Source of the DNA: CAZKWG01 sp964615375
GTDB lineage: Bacteria > Myxococcota_A > UBA796 > CAZKWG01
Assembly: GCA_964615375.1 (NCBI GenBank)
Contig: CAZTOW010000002.1
Span: 364,534-428,533 of the forward strand
Reading direction: 5' to 3'
Length of the DNA stretch: 64,000 bases
The position numbers and the translations under genes are program-made. The notes under the pieces were generated by a model, which made no database searches, was not told the DNA's origin, and saw only the letters and a program-made list of their open reading frames with translations. Below are positions 39,882 through 47,793 of the stretch, piece by piece (position 1 is the first letter of the stretch; each line of letters begins with the position of its first letter).

Positions 39882-42484
39882 GCGCTCAGCTCCGCGGGGA
39901 CGGCGCTGGGGATCAGGCTCCCCTTCAGACGAGTGTCCCGCCTCAGCACGCGCGCCGCGCCCGGGTCCAGCCCCAGCGCGCCCAGCACGTCCGCGGGCCT
40001 GGCCTGCGGCCCCTCGGCGCAGACCAGCTCCACCTCCAGGCTGAGCACCCCCTCGCGCGCCGGCCCCAGCTCCACCGACCGGACCAGCGGGCGCAGGTCC
40101 ACCAGCTTGCGCTCTCCCTCCTTGCCGCGGCGCTCGATCATCCAGCGCTCGCTCAGCAGGAAGCGGCCGACGGCGAGGTTGAGCTCGCCCTCGGGCAGGG
40201 CGCGCTCGTCCACGAAGAGGCTGTAGCGGGCGCCCGTCACCTGGCTCATCAGGCTCGGCGCGTTGAGCGGCAGCTCGCTCACGCTCAGCACCAGGAAGCC
40301 CTCCGGGACCGTGGCGACCAGGCGGGCCATCAGATCCTCGGCCCGCACCCGCTCCCGCAGGGTGAGGTCCATGTAGTCGGCGACGCTCTCCTCCCCCACC
40401 GGGTGCGCGCTGGCGAAGGCCAGCTTCGGGTGGGGGTGGAACCCCTCGGAGTAGGAGATGGGGGCCCGCGCCCGGCGCAGCGCGCGGATCCAGGCGCTCA
40501 TCGCCTCCAGGTGGGAGACGAAGCGGGCCTCGCCCTGGTAGCCCACGCGGAAGACCAGGCGCTGTACAGGCGGGGGCTCGGTCACGAGGCGCTCGGGGTG
40601 AGCGCCGGCGCCGCGGGCCTCGGGGCGGGGGTGGCGCTCGGCCCAGTCCTTCTCCGCCTTGCGGCCATCGATGCTGGTGCGGAGCATGGAGGCGCAGAGC
40701 GGGCGCTCGTGGTCGATGACGCCGCAGCGGTGGCACTTGGAGTGGCGGCAGTCGGGCGCGTGCTCCAGCACCAGGGCGCGCTTCCAGTCGTCCACGAACC
40801 ACTGCTTGTCCACCAGGATGTCGATGTGGTCCCAGGGCAGGCGCTCGTCCAGCGCGCGCTCGCCCAGGAGCTTCGCCGCCTCGAGCCCGGTCTCCTCGAG
40901 GGCCGCGAGCCAGATCTCCACCCGGCGGTGCTCGTCCCAGGCGTCGAAGCGCGCGCCGCGCCGCCAGGCGGCCTCGATGAGATCGCCCACGCGCCGGTCG
41001 CCGCGGGAGACGAGGCCCTCCAGGAAGGTCTCGTCGGCGTGATGGCGGCCGAACTTGATGTTCGGGTTGCGGCGGAAGACCTGGCTCAGGATGTCCTGGC
41101 GCCGGTGGGTCTCCGACATGTCGATCTGGGCCGCCCACTGAAAGGGCGTGAACGGCTTGGGCACGAAGGTGCTGACGCCGGTGTTCACCTTCGCCCGGCG
41201 GTTGTGCCGCCGCCCCTCACCCAGCACGCGCAGGGTGAGGTCGGCGATGGCCTCGATGTCGTCGTCGCGCTCGGTGGGCAGGCCGATCATGAAGTAGAGC
41301 TTCACGTGGTCCCAGCCGCGAGCGTAAGCCTCGGTGGCCATGTTCAGCAGATCCTCGTCGGGGATCCACTTGTTGATGAGCGCGCGGAGCCGCGGGCTGG
41401 CCGCCTCGGGGGCGAAGGTCAGCCCGGTGCGCCGGATCCCGGCCACCATGTCGGCCAGCTCCACGCTGAAGCTGTCCAGGCGCAGGCTGGGCAGGGACAC
41501 GCTCACCCGCTCGGGAGCGGCGCGCTCCACCGCCTGCTTGACCAGACCGCGCACCTGGCTGTAGTCGCAGGTGCTCAGCGAGACCAGGCTCACCTCCTCG
41601 TAGCCCGTGCGCTCCAGCGTGCGCTCCATGAGCTGGTCCACGTTCGCCAGGTCCCGCTCGCGCACCGGCCGCGTGGTCATGCCCGCCTGACAGAAGCGGC
41701 AGCCCTGGGTGCAGCCGCGGAGCACCTCCAGGCTCACGCGGTCGTGGACCTGCTGGGTGAACGGCACGATGTAGTCGACGGGGAAGGTGGCGCCGTTCAG
41801 ATCCCGGGCGATCCGCTTGCGGATCTTGGGCGCCGTGGCGCTGGGCAGGACGCGGCCGTCCGGCAGCGTCTCCGTCGGGTAGAGCGCCGGCACGTAGACG
41901 CCCTCGATCTTCGCGAGCGCCTCCAGGCGCGCCTGCCGGCCGCGGTGCTGGTCGAGCGCGCGGGCGATCTCGATGACCACGTCCTCCCCGTCGCCGATGA
42001 CGAAGAAGTCCAGGAAGGGCGAGAGCGGCTCCGGGTTGAACACCGCCGGCCCGCCCGCAAACGTCAGCGGGTGGTGATCCTCGCGGTCGCGCGTGCGCAG
42101 GGGCAGGCCCGAGAGGTGCAGGATGTTGAGGATGTTCGTGTAGGTCAGCTCGCTCTGGAGCGTGAACCCGATGCCGTCGAAGACGTCGAGCGTGTCCTTG
42201 CTCTCCAGCGCGAAGAGGCGCAGCCCGTTCTCCAGGAGCTGGTGCTCCATGTCCAGCGCGGGGGCGTAGACCCGCTCCGCCGCGATCCCCTCCTGGGCGT
42301 TCAGTATCGCGTAGAGGATGTGCAGGCCCAGGTTCCCCAGCCCCAGATCGTAGAGATCCGGGAAGGCCAGCGCGATGCGCACCCGCGCGTCCGGCTTGCG
42401 AACGGCGTTCACCTCGGTCCCGAGGTAGCGGCTGGGCTTCTCGACGCGAGCGAGCAGCCGGGGCAGGATGTCGGCGAGGTTCAC
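39878..42484 (-). CDS. TIGR03960-type radical SAM protein with fused TIGR03936/DUF2344 domain
   Basis: An 868-residue protein. The N-terminal 200 residues form a B12-binding-like Rossmann part (ALAFPDLYDLGLGNLGLHIL, FAGGPAVFNPEPLSPFLD). The radical SAM cluster is Cys258, Cys262 and Cys265 in RGCTQGCRFCQAG. After about residue 640 a DUF2344-type C-terminal domain begins (RLVFRVGYQGEARFVSHLEA, ISYSEGFHPHPKLAFASA). In other bacteria this pair of domains occurs as one or two proteins near rng/rpmA genes; its substrate is unknown. Here it is followed by a YidD-like gene with four-base overlap. No upstream Shine-Dalgarno sequence is evident. Confidence 0.9.
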   Translation of the reverse strand: MNLADILPRLLARVEKPSRYLGTEVNAVRKPDARVRIALAFPDLYDLGLGNLGLHILYAILNAQEGIAAERVYAPALDMEHQLLENGLRLFALESKDTLDVFDGIGFTLQSELTYTNILNILHLSGLPLRTRDREDHHPLTFAGGPAVFNPEPLSPFLDFFVIGDGEDVVIEIARALDQHRGRQARLEALAKIEGVYVPALYPTETLPDGRVLPSATAPKIRKRIARDLNGATFPVDYIVPFTQQVHDRVSLEVLRGCTQGCRFCQAGMTTRPVRERDLANVDQLMERTLERTGYEEVSLVSLSTCDYSQVRGLVKQAVERAAPERVSVSLPSLRLDSFSVELADMVAGIRRTGLTFAPEAASPRLRALINKWIPDEDLLNMATEAYARGWDHVKLYFMIGLPTERDDDIEAIADLTLRVLGEGRRHNRRAKVNTGVSTFVPKPFTPFQWAAQIDMSETHRRQDILSQVFRRNPNIKFGRHHADETFLEGLVSRGDRRVGDLIEAAWRRGARFDAWDEHRRVEIWLAALEETGLEAAKLLGERALDERLPWDHIDILVDKQWFVDDWKRALVLEHAPDCRHSKCHRCGVIDHERPLCASMLRTSIDGRKAEKDWAERHPRPEARGAGAHPERLVTEPPPVQRLVFRVGYQGEARFVSHLEAMSAWIRALRRARAPISYSEGFHPHPKLAFASAHPVGEESVADYMDLTLRERVRAEDLMARLVATVPEGFLVLSVSELPLNAPSLMSQVTGARYSLFVDERALPEGELNLAVGRFLLSERWMIERRGKEGERKLVDLRPLVRSVELGPAREGVLSLEVELVCAEGPQARPADVLGALGLDPGAARVLRRDTRLKGSLIPSAVPAELSA

Positions 42485-42560
42485 GGGGGCTCCGGGGTTC
42501 GAGCCAACCCCCAGCGCGGGGATGGGGGATGCGCTTAACGCGCGGAGAGGGCGCGCGGGA

Positions 42561-42566
42561 TACGTT
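42561..42566 (+). promoter_or_regulatory. -10-like TACGTT, near-leaderless promoter
   Basis: TACGTT begins 12 nt before ATG 42573; TTAACG lies 19 bp upstream as a partial -35. No Shine-Dalgarno sequence is seen. Confidence 0.4.
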
Positions 42567-42572
42567 CTCCCG

Positions 42573-43562
42573 ATGCCATTCTCGGAGCGCCTGCGGAGCC
42601 TCGCTCACCTCGTCCGAGGCGCCCCCCCGCGCGGCGCGCGTCTGCGCGTGCTCCCCGACGCCCAGGCGCCCCCGCGACCGACGGAGCTCACCGTCGTCAC
42701 CTGGAACGTCCACTACGGCTACGGCCCACGATTCGACGAGGGGCGCGTGCTCCCCCGCGCGGCCGTCGAGGCCAACCTGGACGCCCTCGCCTCCACGCTC
42801 CGCGCGCTCTCCCCGGACATTGTGGCGCTGCAGGAGGTGGACCCGCGGAGCTGGCGCGTCCACGATCTCGACGAGCTGGCCTGGCTCCAGGACGCCGTGG
42901 GCCTGGGCTGGGCCGCGTTCACGCTCACCTGGGACGTGCCCTGGGTGCCGAGCCCCGGGCTCGATCCGCGTCGCCACTGGGGGCGCGCGCGCTCCGGCCA
43001 GCTCACGCTCTCCCGCTTCCCGCTGAGCGGGCTGGTCCGCCACGCGCTCCCCCAGCCCCCGGGCAACGGCGCGCTCTACAACCGCCTGTACCTGCACCGC
43101 GCCGCGCTGGAGGCGACGGTGGACCTGGGCGGGCTCGGGCTCCGGGTGTTGAACGTCCACACGGAGGCCTTCGACCGGGAGAACTGCAGCGAGCACGCCA
43201 GAACACTAGCAAATATAGTACAGACCAGCACCCTCCCGCACACGATCCTGCTCGGCGACCTGAACTCCGTGCCGCCCGAGGCGCGCGTGCGCCACGCCTT
43301 CCAGGACGAGCCTCACACGGACATGCGCCAGGACCGCGCGCTGGACTTCCTCCGCGCCGTCCCCGGCCTCCACGAGCTCGCCTCCCCCGAGTCCTACGCC
43401 GCGGACGAGCCCGCCTGGTTCACCTTCCCCGCCTGGGCCCCCAACCGCCGCCTGGACTACCTCTTCCACGGGGAGGCCCTCCGCCTGCTGTCCGCCGAGG
43501 TCCTCCGCCCTGATCCGCCGCCCAGCGATCACCTCCCCGTCGTCGCGCGCTTCGCGCTGTGA
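42573..43562 (+). CDS. Endonuclease/exonuclease/phosphatase family hydrolase
   Basis: A 329-residue protein of the EEP fold. VVTWNVHYGYGPRFDEGR near residue 40 holds the metal-binding Asn, IVALQEVDPRSW the Glu, LNVHTEAF and TILLGDLNSVPPEARV the D-x-N motif, and PSDHLPVVARF the terminal catalytic SDH. It may act on nucleic acids, phosphoinositide-like phosphates or sphingolipids; substrate not predictable. No signal peptide. A patch of A/T-rich codons at 43203-43222 (AGA ACA CTA GCA AAT ATA GTA) breaks the otherwise GC-ending codon use. Confidence 0.88.
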   Translation: MPFSERLRSLAHLVRGAPPRGARLRVLPDAQAPPRPTELTVVTWNVHYGYGPRFDEGRVLPRAAVEANLDALASTLRALSPDIVALQEVDPRSWRVHDLDELAWLQDAVGLGWAAFTLTWDVPWVPSPGLDPRRHWGRARSGQLTLSRFPLSGLVRHALPQPPGNGALYNRLYLHRAALEATVDLGGLGLRVLNVHTEAFDRENCSEHARTLANIVQTSTLPHTILLGDLNSVPPEARVRHAFQDEPHTDMRQDRALDFLRAVPGLHELASPESYAADEPAWFTFPAWAPNRRLDYLFHGEALRLLSAEVLRPDPPPSDHLPVVARFAL

Positions 43563-43591
43563 ACGGCGCTCGCCCCTGCGGCACCTGAGAT

Positions 43592-43608
43592 CGCGGCTCT
43601 GCGCCGCG
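43592..43608 (+). promoter_or_regulatory. Hairpin abutting the ribosome-binding site of the 19-codon ORF
   Basis: CGCGGC pairs with GCCGCG around TCTGC and ends exactly where GGGAGG begins. It could mask or expose translation of the short ORF at 43619, or end the upstream mRNA. Confidence 0.4.
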
Positions 43609-43618
43609 GGAGGTGTTC

Positions 43619-43678
43619 ATGAAGATCAGGACGAGCGTTCGGTCTGGCCTGGGCGAGTGGCCCTGGCAGTTGAGCTGA
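43619..43678 (+). CDS. Candidate 19-residue peptide gene
   Basis: The ORF reads MKIRTSVRSGLGEWPWQLS. GGGAGG at 43608-43613, five bases before the ATG, is a near-ideal ribosome-binding site in a window where many genes have none, so translation is plausible. The peptide is basic at the N-terminus and Trp/Pro-rich at the C-terminus. It lies between the EEP gene and the convergent sigma-54 activator gene (33 bp from its stop). It might be a leader peptide, a ribosomally made precursor or a small signalling peptide. No modification enzyme is adjacent. Confidence 0.4.
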   Translation: MKIRTSVRSGLGEWPWQLS

Positions 43679-43711
43679 GGTGACGGGGCCTCGCGGGCGA
43701 CCGCGGGGTCC

Positions 43712-45253
43712 TCAGCCCTCCAGCTTCCGCAGCAGCGTGTTGCGCCCGATCCCCAGCAGGCGCGCCGCCGCCGAGCGGTTGCCCTGGCAGGCGGCGAGGA
43801 CGTGGCGGATGTAGGCGTGCTCCACCTCGTCGAGGGAGCGCAGGCCGGTGACGAAGACGCCGTCGGACTGGGGCGGGCTCCCCGGGGAGGTCATCGGGGC
43901 CTGGGGCCCGTGGGCGCCCAGCGGGCCGAGGGGCGAGATGGGCAGGTGCTCGGGGCGGATGAGGTCCTCGGGCGCCAGCACCACCGCGCTCTCGATGCAG
44001 TGCTCGAGCTCGCGCACGTTGCCCGGCCAGGGGTGGGCATGCAGGGTCGCGCGGGCCTCGGCCGAGAGGCGCACGCCAGGGCGGCCATAGCGGCGGGAGA
44101 ACTGGAAGACGAAGTGGTCCACCAGGCGGTCCAGGTCGGCCTGGCCGCGCTCGCGCAGGGGCGGGACCACGATCTCCACGACGCGCAGCCGGTAGTAGAG
44201 GTCCTGGCGGAACAGGCCCTCGCTCACCCGCTGCTCCAGCGGGCGGTGGGTGGCGCAGACGAAGCGCACGTCGGCGGTCTCGGGCTTCGTCCCGCCCACC
44301 CGGAGGAAGACGCGCTCCTGCAGCAGGCGGAGCAGCTTGCCCTGCACGGCCTGGGAGAGCTCGCCTACCTCGTCCAGGAAGAGGGTCCCGCCGGCCGCGA
44401 CGTGGACCTTGCCCTCGGCCGCCCGGTCCGCGCCGGTATACGCCCCGCGCTCGTGCCCGAAGAGCTCGTTCTCGATGAGCGACTCGGGCAGGGCCGCGCA
44501 GTCCACCTTGACGAAGGGGGCCTCCGCCCGCGCCGAATTGTAGTGGATGGCGCGCGCGATCAGCTCCTTGCCCGCGCCGCTCTCCCCGCGCACCAGCACG
44601 GTGGCCTCGGTGCGCGCCGCCCGCGCCGTGCGGTCGTAGACCTCGCGCATGGCGGGGCTCTCGCCGACGATGCGGTTGAAGCGGAAGTGCAGGGGCTGGC
44701 GCTGGCCGGGCGTGAGCTGGTTGCCCAGGCTGGAGGTGAAGAGCAGGCGCGCGACGTCCAAGGAGAGCCGGGTCAGCGTCGCGGCGTCGGCGTCGTCGAA
44801 GTCCCCTCCCCGCTTGTTGAGCACCTGCAGCACCGCCACGATGGGGCCGTCCCCGTCGCGCACGGGCACGGCCAGCACGCTCTCCGTGCGGTAGCCGGTG
44901 CGCGCGTCGATGTGGCGAGCCATGCGGGGGTCGGGGTCGCGCTCGCTGGCCCGCAACAGCTTGCCCGAGCGCGCCACCCAGCCGGCCACGCCCTGGCCGA
45001 CGCGCAGGCGGATCTCCTTGATCTCCGGCAGGTGGGCCACCCGGCTGACCAGCTCGTTGCGCGCGTGGTCCACGAGGTAGAGGGTGCCGCGGTCGGCGTC
45101 CAGGGCGGCGGTCACCCCGTCCACGACGCGGCGCAGCACGTCGTCCAGGTCGACCTGACGCTCGGCGAGGAGCTCCTGGAGGTCACGGAGCCAGCCCGTC
45201 TCGATGGCGCCTTCGAGCGCCCTGCCCGAGGTGCCGTGCGCGGCCTGGGTCAA
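43712..45253 (-). CDS. GAF-domain sigma-54-dependent transcription activator
   Basis: Start TTG 45253 overlaps the MBL gene stop (TTGA); 513 residues. A GAF domain occupies about 30-175 (LYLVDHARNELVSRVAHLP, VGQGVAGWVARSG, VLAVPVRDGDGPIVAVLQVL). The AAA+ domain follows with Walker A GESGAGKE at 223-230, GAYTGA at 270-275 for contact with sigma-54, and LFLDEVGEL as Walker B. The C-terminal Fis-type HTH (ACQGNRSAAARLLGIGRNTLL) binds enhancer sites. The activator's operon has its own -24/-12 promoter and nearby repeats, so autoregulation is likely. Effector of the GAF domain unknown. Confidence 0.93.
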   Translation of the reverse strand: MTQAAHGTSGRALEGAIETGWLRDLQELLAERQVDLDDVLRRVVDGVTAALDADRGTLYLVDHARNELVSRVAHLPEIKEIRLRVGQGVAGWVARSGKLLRASERDPDPRMARHIDARTGYRTESVLAVPVRDGDGPIVAVLQVLNKRGGDFDDADAATLTRLSLDVARLLFTSSLGNQLTPGQRQPLHFRFNRIVGESPAMREVYDRTARAARTEATVLVRGESGAGKELIARAIHYNSARAEAPFVKVDCAALPESLIENELFGHERGAYTGADRAAEGKVHVAAGGTLFLDEVGELSQAVQGKLLRLLQERVFLRVGGTKPETADVRFVCATHRPLEQRVSEGLFRQDLYYRLRVVEIVVPPLRERGQADLDRLVDHFVFQFSRRYGRPGVRLSAEARATLHAHPWPGNVRELEHCIESAVVLAPEDLIRPEHLPISPLGPLGAHGPQAPMTSPGSPPQSDGVFVTGLRSLDEVEHAYIRHVLAACQGNRSAAARLLGIGRNTLLRKLEG

Positions 45254-46074
45254 AGCTCGACCGGCGCGCCTTCGCGGGCGGCGAAGACGCTCGGGAGCTC
45301 CGCCTGTGCCAGGGCCTCCAGGGCCTCGACGCGATCGTCGGAGCGGTTCGGGTCGTGGTGGAAGAGGGCGAGGCGCCGAACGCCGGCCGCGCGCGCGACG
45401 TCCACCGCGTCGTTCCAGGTCGCGTGCCCCCAGCCCTTGCGGGAGGGGCCGCCGATCCCGCGGTACTCGTCGCGGGTGTACTGCGCGTCGTGGACCAGCA
45501 GATCCGCGCCCTCGGCGAAGCGCACCAGGCGCAGGTCGAGCTGCTCGCCGTGCTCGACGTCGGTGGCGTGGACGATCGCCTTGCCGCCCGCCTCCACCCG
45601 GTAGGCCCGCACGCCGTCGGGGTGCTGAAGGTCGATGGAGGAGACGCGGAAGGGCCCGATCTCGTAGACGTCGTGCTCGTCGTGGGGCTCGTAGCTCACC
45701 TGCGCCGGGAGCTCGCGCATGTGGATGGGGAAGGTCGGCGGGCGCATCTGCGTCGCCAGCACCTCGGCCAGCGTCCCGCTCTCGCGCGTCGCGCCCACCA
45801 GGGTGAGCTGAGAGCCGGGGTGGTAGGCGGGCCCGAAGAAGGGGATGCCCTGGATGTGATCCCAGTGCGTGTGGGTAAACAGGACGTGCAGCCGAAGCGG
45901 GGCGAAGCCGAGCGCGTCTCCGAGCATCTTGAGCCCGGTCCCCCCGTCGATGACGATGCGCGCGCCCTCGTACGTCAGCTCGAGACAGGAGGTGTTGCCC
46001 CCCGTCCTCAAGCTCGAAGGTCCGCAGACCGGCACGCTGCCGCGGACCCCCCAGAATCGCACCTGCATCGTCAT
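45250..46074 (-). CDS. MBL-fold hydrolase, cyclic-phosphodiesterase-like
   Basis: A 274-residue metallo-beta-lactamase-fold protein. WGVRGSVPVCGPSSLRTGGN at the N-terminus is the signature of the PhnP/cyclic-nucleotide-type branch, and HTHWDH at 68-73, then IVHATDVEH, LLVHDAQY and LFHHDPNRSDD provide the other metal ligands. GGAGAGGAG precedes the ATG. It is the first gene of an operon with the sigma-54 activator and has a consensus -24/-12 promoter. A hydrolase that destroys or makes the signal read by the activator's GAF domain is an attractive but unproven idea. Confidence 0.88.
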   Translation of the reverse strand: MTMQVRFWGVRGSVPVCGPSSLRTGGNTSCLELTYEGARIVIDGGTGLKMLGDALGFAPLRLHVLFTHTHWDHIQGIPFFGPAYHPGSQLTLVGATRESGTLAEVLATQMRPPTFPIHMRELPAQVSYEPHDEHDVYEIGPFRVSSIDLQHPDGVRAYRVEAGGKAIVHATDVEHGEQLDLRLVRFAEGADLLVHDAQYTRDEYRGIGGPSRKGWGHATWNDAVDVARAAGVRRLALFHHDPNRSDDRVEALEALAQAELPSVFAAREGAPVEL

Positions 46075-46095
46075 CGTCTCCTCTCCCCGTCCACA

Positions 46096-46111
46096 TGCAA
46101 GATCAAGGCCA
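46096..46111 (-). promoter_or_regulatory. Sigma-54 (-24/-12) promoter
   Basis: On the minus strand TGGC (46111-46108) is followed by seven bases and TTGCA (46100-46096), so the invariant GG and GC are ten bases apart, as in the TGGCAC-N5-TTGCW consensus. Transcription should start near 46086, leaving a short leader with GGAGAGGAG before ATG 46074. Confidence 0.7.
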
Positions 46112-46149
46112 GCGAGCGCAAGCCCCTTCCCGCGATGTCCGACCGTCGT

Positions 46150-46211
46150 CTGATCCGAACCTGATCATCTACCTGCTCCATTGTGGATCAGAATGCCCCA
46201 GAATGGATCAG
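46150..46211. promoter_or_regulatory. Four GATC-centred repeats, candidate enhancer sites
   Basis: CTGATCC (46150), CTGATCA (46161), TGGATCAG (46184) and TGGATCAG (46204) lie 40-100 bp upstream of the sigma-54 promoter. The last two are exactly 20 bp apart, two helical turns, and are in inverted orientation to the first. This fits binding sites for the Fis-type HTH of the activator. Confidence 0.55.
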
Positions 46212-46245
46212 TCACCTGGAAACAGGCGCTCCAGGCTGGCTCAGC

Positions 46246-47055
46246 TCAGGGTCGCAGCGTGCGCACCTCCCCGCCCGCCAGCCTCGCCAGCGCCGCGCAG
46301 AAGGCGCGCCCCAGCACGCGCACCCGATCCAGGTGAGCGGCCGTGCGGGGGGATCCCCCGGCGACCGCGACCACCCCCACCCGCTGGCGACCGTGGCGCA
46401 GCGGCACCGCCGCCAGCCCCGCCGCGCCCTGCCGAGGCTCGTAGAACTCATCGGGGTTCAGGGCGAGGAGGATCCCGCCCTGGCCGACGTGCCCCACCCT
46501 CGCCAGCGCGCCGCCGCGCGAGACCCAGACCGCCGCCTCCGCGCTCTCGGTCTCCCGCCGGGTCACGGCCAGGAAGAGCTGGACCAGCCGTGGGATCTGC
46601 GCCTCGTCCTCCATGCCCAGCGAGACCTCCAGGAACTCGCGCAGCTCCTCGCCGCGGTGCACCAGCCGGCGCTCATCCAGCTTCGCCGCCGCGGCCATCA
46701 GCGCGTCGTAGGTGTCCTTGAGCTTGAAGGGCTTGATGAGGTAGTCGGCGGCGCCGCCCTTGAAGGCTGCCACGCAGCTCTCGACCTGGGGGTGCCGGGT
46801 CATCAGCAGCACGGAGACCGGACGCTCCACGCGCCGCGCCTCGGCCAGGATGACGAAGGCGTCCACGCGGGGCGGGTGATGATCGGTCAGCACCACGTCC
46901 AGGCGCCCGCCGCGCACGATCTCGCGCGCCAGCTCTCCGTCGGTGCTGGTCTGGACCTGCAGACCGCGCACGCGGAGGTACTCCCCGAGGAGCTCGAGGA
47001 GCTCTTCATCGTCGTCCACCACGAGGACGCGGAGCTGGGAGGGGTCCACCGCCAT
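46246..47055 (-). CDS. Response regulator with C-terminal GAF-like domain
   Basis: The start is placed at ATG 47055 (MAVDPSQL) because the upstream ATG at 47064 would lie inside the TATAGT box. 269 residues. The receiver domain has VVDDDEE (acidic triad 14-16), phospho-acceptor Asp58 in VLTDHHPPRVD, Thr86 in LLMTRHP and Lys108 in YLIKPFK. The C-terminal half (about 150-269) contains GGALARVGHVGQGGILLAL and AAGLAAVPLRHGRQRVGVVAV, which read as a GAF-like sensor. No DNA-binding or enzymatic output is visible. It lies next to the sigma-54 regulon, but on its own promoter. Confidence 0.85.
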   Translation of the reverse strand: MAVDPSQLRVLVVDDDEELLELLGEYLRVRGLQVQTSTDGELAREIVRGGRLDVVLTDHHPPRVDAFVILAEARRVERPVSVLLMTRHPQVESCVAAFKGGAADYLIKPFKLKDTYDALMAAAAKLDERRLVHRGEELREFLEVSLGMEDEAQIPRLVQLFLAVTRRETESAEAAVWVSRGGALARVGHVGQGGILLALNPDEFYEPRQGAAGLAAVPLRHGRQRVGVVAVAGGSPRTAAHLDRVRVLGRAFCAALARLAGGEVRTLRP

Positions 47056-47063
47056 GGGCGGCA

Positions 47064-47069
47064 ACTATA
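47064..47069 (-). promoter_or_regulatory. -10 element TATAGT, near-leaderless promoter
   Basis: Minus-strand TATAGT begins 14 nt before ATG 47055 with no Shine-Dalgarno sequence. It settles the start choice for the regulator. Confidence 0.5.
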
Positions 47070-47118
47070 GCGCGAGGCGTCGCAGATGGGAGCGCTCCAC
47101 ACGAAGCGCTCGACTTGA

Positions 47119-47124
47119 GGTACA
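47119..47124 (+). promoter_or_regulatory. -10 element TACACT of the cluster at 47-54 kb
   Basis: TACACT lies 27 nt before GTG 47146, and GAGGGG sits between them as a ribosome-binding site. No further promoter is obvious until about 53.9 kb. Confidence 0.45.
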
Positions 47125-47145
47125 CTGAACGGCCGAGGGGATCCC

Positions 47146-47793
47146 GTGGCGCGCTTGCAGAAGGCAGATCTCGGACTCGGCGCTCGAATGGACGAATTCG
47201 AGAACCGGGTCTTCCTGCTCAAGATCTCCTACGAGAAGTACTTCTCGGGCATCGATCCGGTCGAGCCCGCGCGCGAGCGGGACGAGCTGCGGCGCTACCT
47301 GCGGGACCTGCTCGCCGCGCCGGTCACGAACAGCCGTCAGCGCTTCCGGCTGCAGCAGCTCCGCGCGCGCTGGGCGACGCTCGAGCTGTACTGGACGCGC
47401 AACCTCTACCAGATCGAGCGCGGCATCCACCCCAAGCAGAAGTACCGCGCGGACATCAAGGAGCGGCAGCGCGCGGAGGCCGAGCTCGCGCGCATGTCCC
47501 CGGGCCAGACCCTGCTGCCGGAGCGCCCCGGCGCCTCGCTGATCCCCGAGACCACCGGGCGCCCCCCGTCCGGCGGCAGCGGCGAGGGCGGCGCCTACAA
47601 GGCCGTCTTCGACGCCTACGTGGTCGCGCGGGGCCAGTGCGGCCAGAACACCGACATCGACTACAACGTCGTGCGCCAGACGCTGGAGAAGCAGGTCGAG
47701 GCGCTCAAGGCCCGAACCCAATGCTCCACGGTGAAGTTCAAGGTCGTCGTCGAGGACGGGAAGGCCAAGGTCAAGGCCGTGCCGGTGCGCTGA
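47146..47793 (+). CDS. MXAN_5187-like C-terminal-domain protein
   Basis: A 215-residue soluble protein. MDEFENRVFLLKISYEKYFSG, ERDELRRYLRDLL, NSRQRFRLQQLRARWATLE and YWTRNLYQIERG form a long helical bundle that matches the myxobacterial MXAN_5187-type family as I remember it. The second part (about 145-215) has a Cys pair (RGQCGQN and RTQCST) and the helix DYNVVRQTLEKQVEALK, a domain found at the C-terminus of those proteins. Function unknown. Its stop overlaps the proposed CTG start of the FGE-sulfatase lipoprotein. Confidence 0.7.
   Translation: MARLQKADLGLGARMDEFENRVFLLKISYEKYFSGIDPVEPARERDELRRYLRDLLAAPVTNSRQRFRLQQLRARWATLELYWTRNLYQIERGIHPKQKYRADIKERQRAEAELARMSPGQTLLPERPGASLIPETTGRPPSGGSGEGGAYKAVFDAYVVARGQCGQNTDIDYNVVRQTLEKQVEALKARTQCSTVKFKVVVEDGKAKVKAVPVR

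Noticed and set aside
47721..47790. ATG 47721 as start of the FGE-sulfatase gene
   Set aside because: It would overlap the previous gene by 73 bp and add a Gly/Arg-rich head. CTG 47790 gives a signal like the other short ones here. The choice stays uncertain.
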